Below are positions 27,952 to 36,758 of a DNA stretch of 64,000 nt, one piece after another. The notes under the pieces were generated by a model that searched no databases, was not told the origin of the DNA, and worked only from the letters and a program-made list of their open reading frames with translations. Both the position numbers and the translations under genes were made by a program. Source of the stretch: Phaeobacter sp. QD34_24 (GTDB taxonomy: Bacteria; Pseudomonadota; Alphaproteobacteria; Rhodobacterales; Rhodobacteraceae). The stretch covers positions 62,001-126,000 of the forward strand of contig NZ_JARCJD010000008.1 of NCBI RefSeq assembly GCF_028890115.1, given 5' to 3'. Within the stretch, counting starts at the first letter, position 1, and each line of letters starts with the position of its first letter.

Positions 27952-29516
27952 CCGGGGCCGTCCCCGAGGCCGGGGAACCCCGAACCAACCTGCGCGAGAC
28001 CTGGCTCTTGGCGGCGACCTTTCTGGTGGCTGTCTCGGGGCTGATCTACGAGCTGATCGCCGCCACATTGTCGAGCTACCTTCTGGGCGACAGCGTGCGG
28101 CAGTTCTCGCTGGTGATCGGGGTGTTCCTGTCTTCGATGGGGCTGGGTGCCTGGCTGTCACGCTATGTGACCCGCGCCATGGAGGGCTTCATCTGGGCGC
28201 AGATCCTTCTGGGGGTGGCGGGCGGTTTCATGGCGCCTCTGGTCTTCTACCTCTACGCCTGGAGCGGCGCCGTGATGCTGCCGCTTTATGGGTTGTTGAT
28301 CCTGATCGGGGTGCTGTCGGGGATGGAGATCCCGTTGATTGCCCGCGCCCTGAAGGAGATCGGCGCGCCCGAGTTCCGGTTCGAGAATGTGCTCAGCGTC
28401 GATTACGTCGGCGCGCTGGCGGCCTCGGTCGCCTTTCCGCTGCTCATTGTGCCGCATCTGGGGCTGATGCCCGCAAGCCTCACCTTTGGAGCCTTGAACC
28501 TGCTGGTCGCGGGGCTGTCGCTCTGGGTGTTTCGCGCGGTGGCCAGTCGCACGGCCGTTGTGATCTGGGCGGCGGCGCTTTTTCTGACGCTGGCAGGGCT
28601 GGTGCAGGCGGAACGGCTTGTCTCGGTCGCCGAGGCGAACCTCTTTGAGGACGACATCATCCTTAGCGAGGCGACGCCCTATCAGCAGATCACCGTCACC
28701 CGCTACCGCGACCGCACGCGGCTGTTTCTCGACTATTCCATCCAGTTCGACAGCCTGGACGAGCATCGCTATCACGAAAGCCTGGTGCATCCGGCCATGG
28801 CCCTGGCGCCGCGCCGCCGCGATGTGCTGATCCTGGGCGGCGGCGATGGCATGGCCGCGCGCGAGGTGCTGAAATGGCAGGAGGTCGCGCATGTGACGCT
28901 GGTGGACCTCGACCCGCGTGTCACAGCGCTGTTCCGCGATCACCCGGATCTGTCGGCGCTGAATGATCACGCCCTGTCGGACCCGCGCGTGACCATCCAC
29001 AACATGGATGCCTGGCAGTTCGCCGACAGCAGCGATCAGGTCTTTGATGTGATCCTCATCGACCTGCCCGATCCCAAGAACCTGGCGCTGTCGAAACTCT
29101 ATTCGCGCCAGTTCTACGGCGCGCTGGTGGAGCGGCTGAGCGCGCAAGGGCTGATGGTGACGCAAGCCGGATCGCCGCTGTTCGCGCGAGAGGCCTTCTG
29201 GTCCATCGCCGCCACGCTTGAGGCAACCCGTAATCCGCTTGCTCCTGTACAGGGGGCGGGGCTGCATGTGCGCCCCTATCACGCCTATGTGCCCAGCTTT
29301 GGCGACTGGGGGTTTGTCATGGCGGCGCCGCAGGTCCTGACAGCGCAAAGTCTGCGTGACCTACCGCAGGACCTGCGCTTTCTGGATCAGCAGGTCTGGC
29401 AGGCAGCGCAGGTCTTTGGCGGTGATACCGAGCCGGTCGCGGTTGAGGAGAACTCGATCCAGTCCCATGCGCTGGTGGGCTATTACCTGGATGGCTGGTC
29501 GCGCTGGTTCGAGTGA
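27948..29516 (+). CDS. Membrane-bound polyamine aminopropyltransferase (spermidine synthase-like)
   Basis: A 522-residue protein with two parts. Residues 1 to about 220 form an integral membrane domain of about seven helices (starting ETWLLAATFLVAVSGLIYEL). Residues from about 240 form a spermidine-synthase-like Rossmann domain: SEATPYQQITVTRY, the SAM/dcSAM-binding GGGDG (297-301), VTLVDLDPRV and the catalytic-site DLPDP. The start at 27948 is chosen because it overlaps the DUF350 stop (ATGA) and begins the conserved sequence. No speD (AdoMet decarboxylase) gene is nearby, so the donor and the acceptor are unknown. It ends the operon. Confidence 0.85.
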   Translation: MTGAVPEAGEPRTNLRETWLLAATFLVAVSGLIYELIAATLSSYLLGDSVRQFSLVIGVFLSSMGLGAWLSRYVTRAMEGFIWAQILLGVAGGFMAPLVFYLYAWSGAVMLPLYGLLILIGVLSGMEIPLIARALKEIGAPEFRFENVLSVDYVGALAASVAFPLLIVPHLGLMPASLTFGALNLLVAGLSLWVFRAVASRTAVVIWAAALFLTLAGLVQAERLVSVAEANLFEDDIILSEATPYQQITVTRYRDRTRLFLDYSIQFDSLDEHRYHESLVHPAMALAPRRRDVLILGGGDGMAAREVLKWQEVAHVTLVDLDPRVTALFRDHPDLSALNDHALSDPRVTIHNMDAWQFADSSDQVFDVILIDLPDPKNLALSKLYSRQFYGALVERLSAQGLMVTQAGSPLFAREAFWSIAATLEATRNPLAPVQGAGLHVRPYHAYVPSFGDWGFVMAAPQVLTAQSLRDLPQDLRFLDQQVWQAAQVFGGDTEPVAVEENSIQSHALVGYYLDGWSRWFE

Positions 29517-30305
29517 TCAGGCGGGCACCGGCACCTGCCGCGCCTGCGGCAGCAGGAAGGGCATATCGCCGGGGGGCGTGGTGTTGACCGGCACCGGGCA
29601 GCCATAGACCTCGGCCAGGGTGCGGTCTGTCAGCACCTCTGCCGGGGAGCCTTGTGCTGCGACACGGCCCGATTGCATCAGCACCACCTGGTCGGCGAAC
29701 ATGGCGGTGAGATTGAGATCATGCATCACCGCCACCACGCCGCCGCCCGCCGCCGCATAGCGTCGCGCCAGATCCATCACCGTGAACTGGTGGCCTATAT
29801 CGAGGCTGGCGACCGGCTCATCCAGGATCAGCCAGCGCGGGGTGCCATCCACCACCGGCTCCCAGACCTGGGTGAGGACACGGGCGAGCTGCACCCGCTG
29901 CTGCTCTCCGCCCGACAGATCCTGGTAGTAGCGCCCGGCAAACCCATGCAGGTCCACGGCATCCAGGGCGTTCAGCGGCAGGTCGGTGCTTGCGGCGGAA
30001 AGGCCCGCGCTGAGGCCAAGCCGCACGATTTCCAGCACGGTAAAGGGAAAGGCGATGGTGGTGCTTTGCGGTTGCACCGCACGCAGGGCCGCCAGCTCCC
30101 AGGGTTGCAGCGTGGCGGTATCGAGACCATTCAGCAGCACCCGGCCCGAATGGGGGATTTCTCCGGTCATGGCCCGCAGAAGCGTTGTCTTGCCCGATCC
30201 GTTGGGCCCGACGATGGCGGTGACGCGACCCGCATCGGCGCTGAAATCCACCCCGTGCAGGATGGGGCGCTTTCCCAGATCAACTGTGATGTCAAAGGCT
30301 TGCAT
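29517..30305 (-). CDS. hmuV: Haem ABC transporter ATP-binding protein
   Basis: A 262-residue ATPase for the HmuTU haem importer. It has Walker A VGPNGSGKTTLLRAMTG (about residues 30-46), the FPFTVLEIVRLG family segment, the signature [19 protein letters not shown], Walker B WLILDEPVASLDIGHQ and the H-loop VVAVMHDLNLTAMF. The start at 30305 follows GGAAAAC; the longer open frame to 30707 is a shadow of hmuU. It is the last gene of hmuSTUV, and its stop abuts the convergent aminopropyltransferase gene. Confidence 0.92.
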   Translation of the reverse strand: MQAFDITVDLGKRPILHGVDFSADAGRVTAIVGPNGSGKTTLLRAMTGEIPHSGRVLLNGLDTATLQPWELAALRAVQPQSTTIAFPFTVLEIVRLGLSAGLSAASTDLPLNALDAVDLHGFAGRYYQDLSGGEQQRVQLARVLTQVWEPVVDGTPRWLILDEPVASLDIGHQFTVMDLARRYAAAGGGVVAVMHDLNLTAMFADQVVLMQSGRVAAQGSPAEVLTDRTLAEVYGCPVPVNTTPPGDMPFLLPQARQVPVPA

Positions 30306-30316
30306 GTGTTTTCCGT

Positions 30317-31420
30317 TCAAAGTCCCAGGCCTGCGCGGCGCTTCAGCAGGATCCACAGGAAGACCGGCGCGCCCAGGACTGCGGTGACGATGCCGATCGG
30401 CAGCTCTGCGGGGGCGATGATGACCCGCGCGATCATGTCGGCGGCAAGCAGCAGCGTGGCCCCCAGAAGCGCCGCATTGGGCAGCAGCGGATGGTGATCC
30501 GGCCCGGTGGCAAGGCGCAGCAGATGCGGCACCACGATGCCGATGAAACCGATGCCGCCCGATACGGCAACGGCGGCGCCGGTGGCTCCGGCCACGGCCA
30601 TGATGGCGATGTTCTTCATCCGCTGCACCGGGATGCCGATGTGACCGGCGGCGGCCTCTCCCAGGGCCAGCCCATTGAGGCCGCGCGCCAGGAACGGCGC
30701 GGCGCACAGCGCCAGCGCGATCACCGGCAGGGCGGCCAGCACCTTGGTCCAGGTGGCCCCCGCCAGCGATCCCATGCCCCAGAAGGTAAGATCACGCAGC
30801 TGGTTGTCGTCGGCCATGTAGACAAGGATGCCCGACAGCGCTCCGGCCAGGGCACCCAGGGCGATGCCGGCCAGCAGCATTGTCGCAACCGAGGTCTGCC
30901 CGCCGCGCGTGGCGGTGCGATAGAGGATCAAGGTCGATCCCCAGCCGCCAAAGAAGGCGGCAACCGGCACCAGGCCAGTGCCAAGCGTGTCGCGCCAGGC
31001 AACGGGCAGGAGGCTGCCCAGAACGATGGCGGTAATGGCGGCAAGCCCCGCACCGGCGCTGACGCCGACAATGCCGGGGTCGGCCAGGGGGTTGCGGAAC
31101 AGCCCCTGCATCACCGCGCCCGAGACCGCCAGTGCGGCCCCGACAAGGATGCCCAGGCACAGGCGCGGCAGGCGGATGTCAAACAGGATGATCCGGTCCA
31201 GCTGCGACAGCTCGCGCCCGGCCAGGAGATCTCCAAGCGCCGACCAGACAGAGGTGCCCGCCGCCCCGAAGGTCAGCGATGTCACCGAGGTCACCACGAG
31301 CAGCGCCGCCAGCACCACCGTCAGGCGCCGGGCCTGGTGTCGGCGGTCCACCGGCGCCCCGGTGGAGCCGCCCCGAGCCTGATCTCCGGCCCCCTGAGGA
31401 GTGTCGGCGGCCAGGCTCAT
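30317..31420 (-). CDS. hmuU: Haem ABC transporter permease (FecCD family)
   Basis: A 367-residue inner-membrane permease of the FecCD/BtuC type with about ten helices. It contains RLPRLCLGILVGAALAVSGAVMQGLFRNPLADPGIVGVSAGAGLAA, the strongest signature of the family, and VSGGIGFIGIVVPHLLRLATGPDHH near the ATPase-contact loop. It overlaps hmuT by four bases and precedes hmuV. The substrate assignment as haem follows from HmuS and the receptor next door. Confidence 0.92.
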   Translation of the reverse strand: MSLAADTPQGAGDQARGGSTGAPVDRRHQARRLTVVLAALLVVTSVTSLTFGAAGTSVWSALGDLLAGRELSQLDRIILFDIRLPRLCLGILVGAALAVSGAVMQGLFRNPLADPGIVGVSAGAGLAAITAIVLGSLLPVAWRDTLGTGLVPVAAFFGGWGSTLILYRTATRGGQTSVATMLLAGIALGALAGALSGILVYMADDNQLRDLTFWGMGSLAGATWTKVLAALPVIALALCAAPFLARGLNGLALGEAAAGHIGIPVQRMKNIAIMAVAGATGAAVAVSGGIGFIGIVVPHLLRLATGPDHHPLLPNAALLGATLLLAADMIARVIIAPAELPIGIVTAVLGAPVFLWILLKRRAGLGL

Positions 31421-32280
31421 TCCGCGTGCCCCTCGTAGAAGGCCTTGGACAGGGTTTCGACCGTCTTGGCCGTGCGTGGACCAAAGCCCAGCAGCGACAG
31501 CCCATCCATGCGCACCAGGCGCCCGTTCTGCGCCGCCGGGGTTGGGATCAGCGCGGGCAGGCTGGCCAGCTGCTCCAGTGCGATGCCGTGATCGCCGCCC
31601 CGGTCCATTGCCAGAATGACGTCCGGCGCGGTGGCCGAGACGGCCTCATCGGTCATCGGCTTATAGCCCTCGAAACTGTCGACCGCATTGATGCCGCCGG
31701 CCATGCGGATGATACCATCCGCCGCCGTTCCGCGTCCGCTTGCCATGATGCGCCCACCTTGCGTCGACAGGATGAACAGCACCCTGACCGGCGCATCGCC
31801 CGCCTGCTCCCTGGCCCGGGCCTGAGCGGCCTCGAGGCTGGGCTTGATCTCGGCGATCAGCTCGGCCGCCTTTGCTTCGACACCAAGGGCGGTGGCGACG
31901 GTCTCGATCTTGGTGATCACGCCATCGGCGGTGTAGATCTCAGGCACTTCGGTATAGGCGACATCGGCCTTCTTCAGCACCTCGATGGTCTCGAGCGGAC
32001 CGGAACCCGAGGTCGCGACGATCAGATCCGGCGCCACCGACAGGACCCCTTCGGGGGACAGGGCGCGGGCATAGCCCACGTTTGGCAGCGCCTGCGCCTC
32101 TGCCGGGTAACTGGAGGTGGTGTCACGGGCCACCAGCCGGTGTTCTTCGCCAAGCGCATAGACGACTTCGGTCACCGATCCGCCAATGCTGACAATCCGC
32201 TCGGCCGGGGCGGCCGCCGCCAGGGTGCCCGTGAACAGGGCCAGGGCAATACCCTTGGTGAGATGGGAGAGGGCCTTCAT
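31417..32280 (-). CDS. hmuT: Haem-binding periplasmic protein
   Basis: A 287-residue substrate-binding protein with a signal peptide (MKALSHLTKGIALALFTGTLAAAAPA). It has the TroA-like fold typical of haem and vitamin B12 binders: RIVSIGGSVTEVVYALGEEHRLVARD near the mature N-terminus, then EALPNVGYARALSPEGVLSVAPDLIVA. The start codon overlaps the hmuS stop by one base (TGATG). It delivers haem to HmuUV. Confidence 0.9.
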   Translation of the reverse strand: MKALSHLTKGIALALFTGTLAAAAPAERIVSIGGSVTEVVYALGEEHRLVARDTTSSYPAEAQALPNVGYARALSPEGVLSVAPDLIVATSGSGPLETIEVLKKADVAYTEVPEIYTADGVITKIETVATALGVEAKAAELIAEIKPSLEAAQARAREQAGDAPVRVLFILSTQGGRIMASGRGTAADGIIRMAGGINAVDSFEGYKPMTDEAVSATAPDVILAMDRGGDHGIALEQLASLPALIPTPAAQNGRLVRMDGLSLLGFGPRTAKTVETLSKAFYEGHAE

Positions 32281-33338
32281 CACGCGGTCTCCAGCTCTGT
32301 CGTCAGCGAGGGCAGGGCGGCAACGATGGCATTCCACGCGGGGCGACTGTCGCTATCGTCGGTGCGACGCCCGAAGACCTGGAACAGGATGGTGCCTTCT
32401 GCGTCGAAGGCCTCGAATGAAATCGCATCGCCGCGCTTGGTGGGCTTGTTGACGGCCCAGACCTCGGCCACGTGATCAAGCCGCAGGTGCAGGTCGAAGC
32501 CGGGATCCAGGATGTTTTGCCAGGGCCCCATTTCGCGCAGGGTCTTGATCGGGCCGCCGTGAATCTGGATGCAGCCACGGTTGCCAACGAAGAGCATCAC
32601 CTCGATGCCCTGATCGCGCACCGCCTCCAGCATCGGGTTGACCGTGTCCGGCGACAGCTTGCGGGCCATCGGCTCACCGACGATGCGGTAGGCGCCAAGG
32701 CGGTTCATCTTCAGCTTGGAACACAGGCGCTGGAACTGGTGGGTGTCGGTCATCTCGGCCCATTCGCGGCGCAGGATGTCGACCTTTTCGGGGTTCTCCC
32801 TGGCGCCTTCCGCAGCGGTGCGGGGAGCGACGTCCAGCGTGTCGGATTGCTCGGCCAGGGCCAGATCCGCAACCAGCGTTTCCCAGGCTTCCAGGTTGGA
32901 GGCCTCGCGCAGGTGCACCTTGTGGACGGCATCGCCCGCGGCATCGAAGAACTGGATCGAGCGGGCCAGCCCCTTCTTGCCCTCGCGCTCGACCGCGAAG
33001 GCATAGGCGAAATGCTGCAGGAACAGGCGCAGGTCGATCTCTGGCGTCAGCACCAGGCTGGTGCGCTCACCGCTGCGGTAGTGGCTGTAGGTGCCGACCT
33101 TTTCGATCACGCAGGATTCGTTGCGGGTCAGCGCCATGACCTCGCCCAAGGCCTCCAGCCGCGGGAAGACGTCATCGGGGCGCGCGGAGATCTGCGTCAC
33201 GCCCGCGCCGCAGTAGGCGGCGACCAGCTGGGCTTCGGTGATGTTCAGCTTGGCGGCAAAGTCGCGGTCACGCATCTGCGCATTTTCGGCGCGCGCGCTG
33301 CGGATCTCCGCTGCGGAGGGGGAAGTCTGGGTGGTCAT
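32280..33338 (-). CDS. hmuS: Haem-degrading factor
   Basis: A 352-residue cytoplasmic protein of the HemS/ChuS/HmuS type with two homologous halves. It receives imported haem and releases iron. Typical segments are LEALGEVMALTRNESCVIEKVGTYSHYRSGE, SIQFFDAAGDAVHKVHLRE, and, in the second half, VMLFVGNRGCIQIHGGPIKTLREMGPWQNILDPGFDLHLR. It heads the hmuSTUV unit and is divergent from the TonB-dependent receptor. Confidence 0.92.
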   Translation of the reverse strand: MTTQTSPSAAEIRSARAENAQMRDRDFAAKLNITEAQLVAAYCGAGVTQISARPDDVFPRLEALGEVMALTRNESCVIEKVGTYSHYRSGERTSLVLTPEIDLRLFLQHFAYAFAVEREGKKGLARSIQFFDAAGDAVHKVHLREASNLEAWETLVADLALAEQSDTLDVAPRTAAEGARENPEKVDILRREWAEMTDTHQFQRLCSKLKMNRLGAYRIVGEPMARKLSPDTVNPMLEAVRDQGIEVMLFVGNRGCIQIHGGPIKTLREMGPWQNILDPGFDLHLRLDHVAEVWAVNKPTKRGDAISFEAFDAEGTILFQVFGRRTDDSDSRPAWNAIVAALPSLTTELETA

Positions 33339-33616
33339 TTCGAGCCCTTTCGAAGACGGCCAATTGGCTGTTTTTGGCGACTGGAGAGGGCTGGCATGTG
33401 GCTGTGCGGCTCGGCAATTCGAGCGAGACAGCGAAGCTGGCGGTCAACGGATCAGCTGTGCTGAATTTTGTTGACTGTTTTTATCAGCTTTACTATCAGG
33501 CTCAAGTGGAAATTTGGCTTCCGCGATAGCAAATACTCATATGAATATGCGAACTCCGTGCCAGCCCCGCCGCAAGCCTTCGGTTCGAACGCAAGAAAGA
33601 TGCGAAGGGAAAAGTG
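33339..33616. promoter_or_regulatory. Divergent hmuS / receptor control region
   Basis: This 278-base gap holds no gene. It contains a TGA-N9-TCA element (33472-33486) reported separately, and A/T-rich promoter-like sequence around 33465-33550. GAAGGGA lies about 7 bases before the receptor ATG. I saw no small haem-regulator gene (hmuP-type) in it. Confidence 0.6.
33472..33486. promoter_or_regulatory. Iron-rhodo-box-like site (TGA-N9-TCA)
   Basis: TGACTGTTTTTATCA fits the TGA-N9-TCA consensus described for RirA-type iron regulation in Rhizobiales and Rhodobacterales. It lies about 130 bases from both divergent start codons, in the A/T-rich part of the gap. The match is short, so chance occurrence is possible, but location and target genes fit iron repression. 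Confidence 0.5.
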
Positions 33617-35632
33617 ATGGGGAAATACCCTATTGGCATGCGGCTTCTGGGGACCGTTTCGGTTCTCGGGATGACAATTGGTACGGGCCTGCAGGCGCAA
33701 GAGCTGCCGCTGGACACCCAGGGAGAGGGGTTCCTGGGCACCGTTGAACTGGGTCAGGGCAAGCGCGAGGTGCAGACCGAAACGGCAACGCCCGAGACCG
33801 TGATCACCCAGGAGGAGCTGGACGACCGGCAGGCCGGCTCGGTGGCCGAGCTGATCGATTCGGTGCCGGGGGTGACCCTGGTGAACGGCAGTCGTCCGCA
33901 AGGCTCGGGCCTGAATATCCGCGGTTTTGGCGCGACCAGCAGCTATGGCACCGACCAGAAGGTGGCCATCGTCATCGACGGCGCCACTACCGGATCGGAA
34001 GAGCTCTATCGCATCGGCACGCAGCTGTTCACCGACCCTGAACTCTACCGGCAGGTCTCGGTCATTCGTGGCACCATCGGCAGCTTTGAGTTCGGGTCCG
34101 GCATCATCGGCGGTGTGGTCAAGATGGAGACCAAGGATGCCGCGGATTTCACGGGCGGTGAGGTCGGGTTGCGGTTCCGCCAGACCGTCGGCGCCAGCTC
34201 CAATGCCGAAGGTTTCGTGACCTCGTCGATCCTGGCCTGGCAGCCGACCAAGAACCTGGACGTTCTGTTGAACTACACCCTGCGGGACGTGGACCCCTAC
34301 AAGGACGGCGACGGTCAGGTGGTCGCCAATACCGAAAGCCGGATGCCGTCATATCTCGGCAAGGTGAGATACCGCTTTGGCGACAGTATGGAGCATTCCA
34401 TCACCGCCTCCTACAACTACTCGGAAACCGACGAGAAGGACGTTCCCTACGATACCTTCGGCACCACCGGAGGCTCCTTCGGCAATGTGGACCGCAAGGT
34501 CACCAACGAGATCGCGGGTCTGCGCTATCGCTGGAATCCGGTCGGCAACGACCTGATCGATCTGGATGTGAACCTGACCCGGTCCACCCAGCACATGGAA
34601 TCGGACTATGTGTCGGGCTCAAGCCCGTTGGAGGGCACCCCCTCCGGGCCCATCGTCATCGGGTTGGCGGACGCGGATCAGGACTATGAGATCACCAAGC
34701 TCACTGCCAAGAACAGCATGTATTTTGCAACCGGCATGGCGACCCATGATCTGCGTGTGGGGATCGAGTTCATTCGCAGGGAACGCCTGGATGCGCCCTC
34801 GGCCCCCGGTGGCACCGATGACCGCATCGCCCTCTTTGCGGTGGATGACATCAGCATCGGCGATCATTGGACCGTGACGCCGGCCCTGCGCTACGAGACC
34901 CAGGACATCGAGGCGCACGACAAATCCGTCGCCTATGACAATTCGGCTCTGATGGGCGGTGTGTCGGCGCGCTATGCCTTCGACAATGGCTGGGCGGTCT
35001 TTGGTAGCGGTGCCTATACGGAGAACCTGCCGATCATCGATGACATGGGCAATCCCACCTTCATGACGCAGCCGGAACGCTCTCATACCTACGAGCTTGG
35101 CGCTTCCTATACCACGACCGGGTTGTTCCTGGATGGCGATGCCCTGCAGACCAAGGTGAACCTGTTCAAGACCAAGCTCTGGGATGTCACCTCCTATTCG
35201 GGGTTCAGCGGAGTGGAGAGCGAAGGTGTGGAGATCGAAGCGACATACAGCATGGAGAGCGGCTTTTACGCCGACTTCAACGCGTCGGTCGGCGATTACA
35301 CCGGGATTTCGACCGCCGGTGTCAGCACCGTCTGGAGCAACGCTCCGGCTGACAGTGCACGTCTGACCCTGGGCAAGCGGATTGGCGAAGCCTGGGATCT
35401 GAGCTGGGAGCTGGTCGGCAGCAAGTCCTTTACCGACAGCACCGGCGCAAAGATCAACGGCTACGGAATCAGCAACCTGCGTGCGACCTACCGCGTGCAG
35501 ACCGGCGCCCTGAGCGGTGCAGAGGTGCGTCTGGGCGTCGAGAACGCCTTTGACAAATCCTACACCGCCGCACTGGCAACTCGTAAATCCCCGGGTCGCA
35601 ACGTCAAGCTGACCCTGGCCAAGACCTTCTGA
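33617..35632 (+). CDS. hmuR: TonB-dependent haem receptor
   Basis: A 671-residue outer-membrane receptor. A signal peptide ends near residue 28 (GTGLQAQE). The plug domain follows (TPETVITQEELDDRQAGSVAELIDSVPGVTLVNGSRPQGSGLNIRGFG). The 22-strand barrel after it has C-terminal LRATYRVQ and VKLTLAKTF ending in Phe, as outer-membrane proteins do. Divergence from hmuSTUV and co-direction with exbB/exbD/tonB support haem as the ligand. A GTG three bases earlier is an alternative start. Confidence 0.85.
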   Translation: MGKYPIGMRLLGTVSVLGMTIGTGLQAQELPLDTQGEGFLGTVELGQGKREVQTETATPETVITQEELDDRQAGSVAELIDSVPGVTLVNGSRPQGSGLNIRGFGATSSYGTDQKVAIVIDGATTGSEELYRIGTQLFTDPELYRQVSVIRGTIGSFEFGSGIIGGVVKMETKDAADFTGGEVGLRFRQTVGASSNAEGFVTSSILAWQPTKNLDVLLNYTLRDVDPYKDGDGQVVANTESRMPSYLGKVRYRFGDSMEHSITASYNYSETDEKDVPYDTFGTTGGSFGNVDRKVTNEIAGLRYRWNPVGNDLIDLDVNLTRSTQHMESDYVSGSSPLEGTPSGPIVIGLADADQDYEITKLTAKNSMYFATGMATHDLRVGIEFIRRERLDAPSAPGGTDDRIALFAVDDISIGDHWTVTPALRYETQDIEAHDKSVAYDNSALMGGVSARYAFDNGWAVFGSGAYTENLPIIDDMGNPTFMTQPERSHTYELGASYTTTGLFLDGDALQTKVNLFKTKLWDVTSYSGFSGVESEGVEIEATYSMESGFYADFNASVGDYTGISTAGVSTVWSNAPADSARLTLGKRIGEAWDLSWELVGSKSFTDSTGAKINGYGISNLRATYRVQTGALSGAEVRLGVENAFDKSYTAALATRKSPGRNVKLTLAKTF

Positions 35633-35658
35633 TCCAACTGCAATCGAAGAGGTACCAC

Positions 35659-36084
35659 ATGCAACGCGTGAACATGAAATGGGTGGCCCCGGCAGCGGTG
35701 CTGCTGGCGGGGCTGGCAGGCGCAGCTCAGGCCGATGATCCTGCCCTGTCGATCGAGCTGAGCACGGCAGAGCAGGTCGGCGAGGCCTGTCTGCTGTCCT
35801 TCGTGGCCCAGAATAGTCACGCGCAGGACATCGCCAAGGCGGTGTTCGAAACCGTGCTCTTCGATGAAAACGGACAGGTCGCCCGGCTGACGCTGCTGGA
35901 CTTTCAGGATCTGCCCGCCGGGCGGATGCGGGTTCGCCAGTTCCAGTTCCCCTATGCCTGCACGGGGATCAGCCGGGTCTTGATCAACGGGGCCACCACC
36001 TGCGAGGGTGGTGGTCTCCCCGAAGGGGCGTGCAGCCGCGCCCTGACCCTGACCAGCCGCACCGATCAGGAGCTGATCGGATGA
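35659..36084 (+). CDS. Small secreted Cys-containing protein in the TonB operon
   Basis: A 141-residue protein with a signal peptide (MKWVAPAAVLLAGLAGAAQA, inside a start at 35659 or 35674). The mature part is beta-rich with four cysteines (EACLLSF, PYACTG, TTCEGG, GACSRA). The MRVRQFQFPYACTGISRVLING segment suggests an immunoglobulin-like or FixG-type fold, but I do not recognise a family with certainty. Its stop overlaps the exbB start by four bases. Its position between the receptor and the energy-transducing genes suggests a periplasmic accessory role in haem uptake; this is inference. Confidence 0.65.
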   Translation: MQRVNMKWVAPAAVLLAGLAGAAQADDPALSIELSTAEQVGEACLLSFVAQNSHAQDIAKAVFETVLFDENGQVARLTLLDFQDLPAGRMRVRQFQFPYACTGISRVLINGATTCEGGGLPEGACSRALTLTSRTDQELIG

Positions 36085-36758
36085 TCTGGGTTCAGGAGGC
36101 GATCAATCGCATTTTGGACCTGGGCGGTCCGGTGGTGTTGCTGCTGCTGGTGGTGTCGATCCTGACCGCGGCCTTGGTGCTCTACAAGATCTGGCAGTAC
36201 CGGGCGGCGCGGGTGGGGCGGCATGCGCATCTGTCCGCAGCCGTGACGGCCTGGGACCAGGGGGATCGCGACGGCGCCCTGCGCCATCTCGAAAGCAGCC
36301 GCTCCTATCTGGTGCCGGTCCTGCGCCTGGCCCTGTCCAGGGATATGGCACAGGACGGGGAGGCCGCCCTGTCGGATCGCGCCGATGCGGAGGCAGAAGA
36401 GAGCTTTGCCCGGCTCGAGCGCGGTCTGGGTGCCTTGGATATGGTGTCGCAGCTGGCGCCCCTGATGGGGCTGTTCGGCACCGTGATCGGCATGATCGAA
36501 GCCTTCCAGAAGTTGCAATCGGCGGGATCTTCCGTCGATCCGGCGCTTCTGGCCGGTGGGATCTGGGTGGCGCTTCTGACCACGGCGGCCGGGCTTGCGG
36601 TGGCGATGCCCACATCGCTGGTGCTGAGCTGGCTTTCGGCGCGGATGCAGCGCGAACGTGTCTTTGCCAACCGGGCCCTGCGCACCCTGTTCTGTCCGAC
36701 CGAACGGTCAGCCGCAGCTCTCAGGTTGCATTCCGTCGGGGCGCCCCATGGCGGTTAA
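36081..36758 (+). CDS. exbB: ExbB-type proton channel protein (MotA/TolQ/ExbB)
   Basis: A 225-residue inner-membrane protein with three helices: residues about 16-37 (VVLLLLVVSILTAALVLYKIW), 129-150 (LAPLMGLFGTVIGMIEAFQKL) and 165-187 (WVALLTTAAGLAVAMPTSLVLSW). The cytoplasmic loop and the GLFGTVIGMI signature identify the MotA/TolQ/ExbB family. The start at 36081 overlaps the previous stop (ATGA). Neighbouring exbD and tonB genes favour ExbB over TolQ. Confidence 0.88.
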   Translation: MIWVQEAINRILDLGGPVVLLLLVVSILTAALVLYKIWQYRAARVGRHAHLSAAVTAWDQGDRDGALRHLESSRSYLVPVLRLALSRDMAQDGEAALSDRADAEAEESFARLERGLGALDMVSQLAPLMGLFGTVIGMIEAFQKLQSAGSSVDPALLAGGIWVALLTTAAGLAVAMPTSLVLSWLSARMQRERVFANRALRTLFCPTERSAAALRLHSVGAPHGG

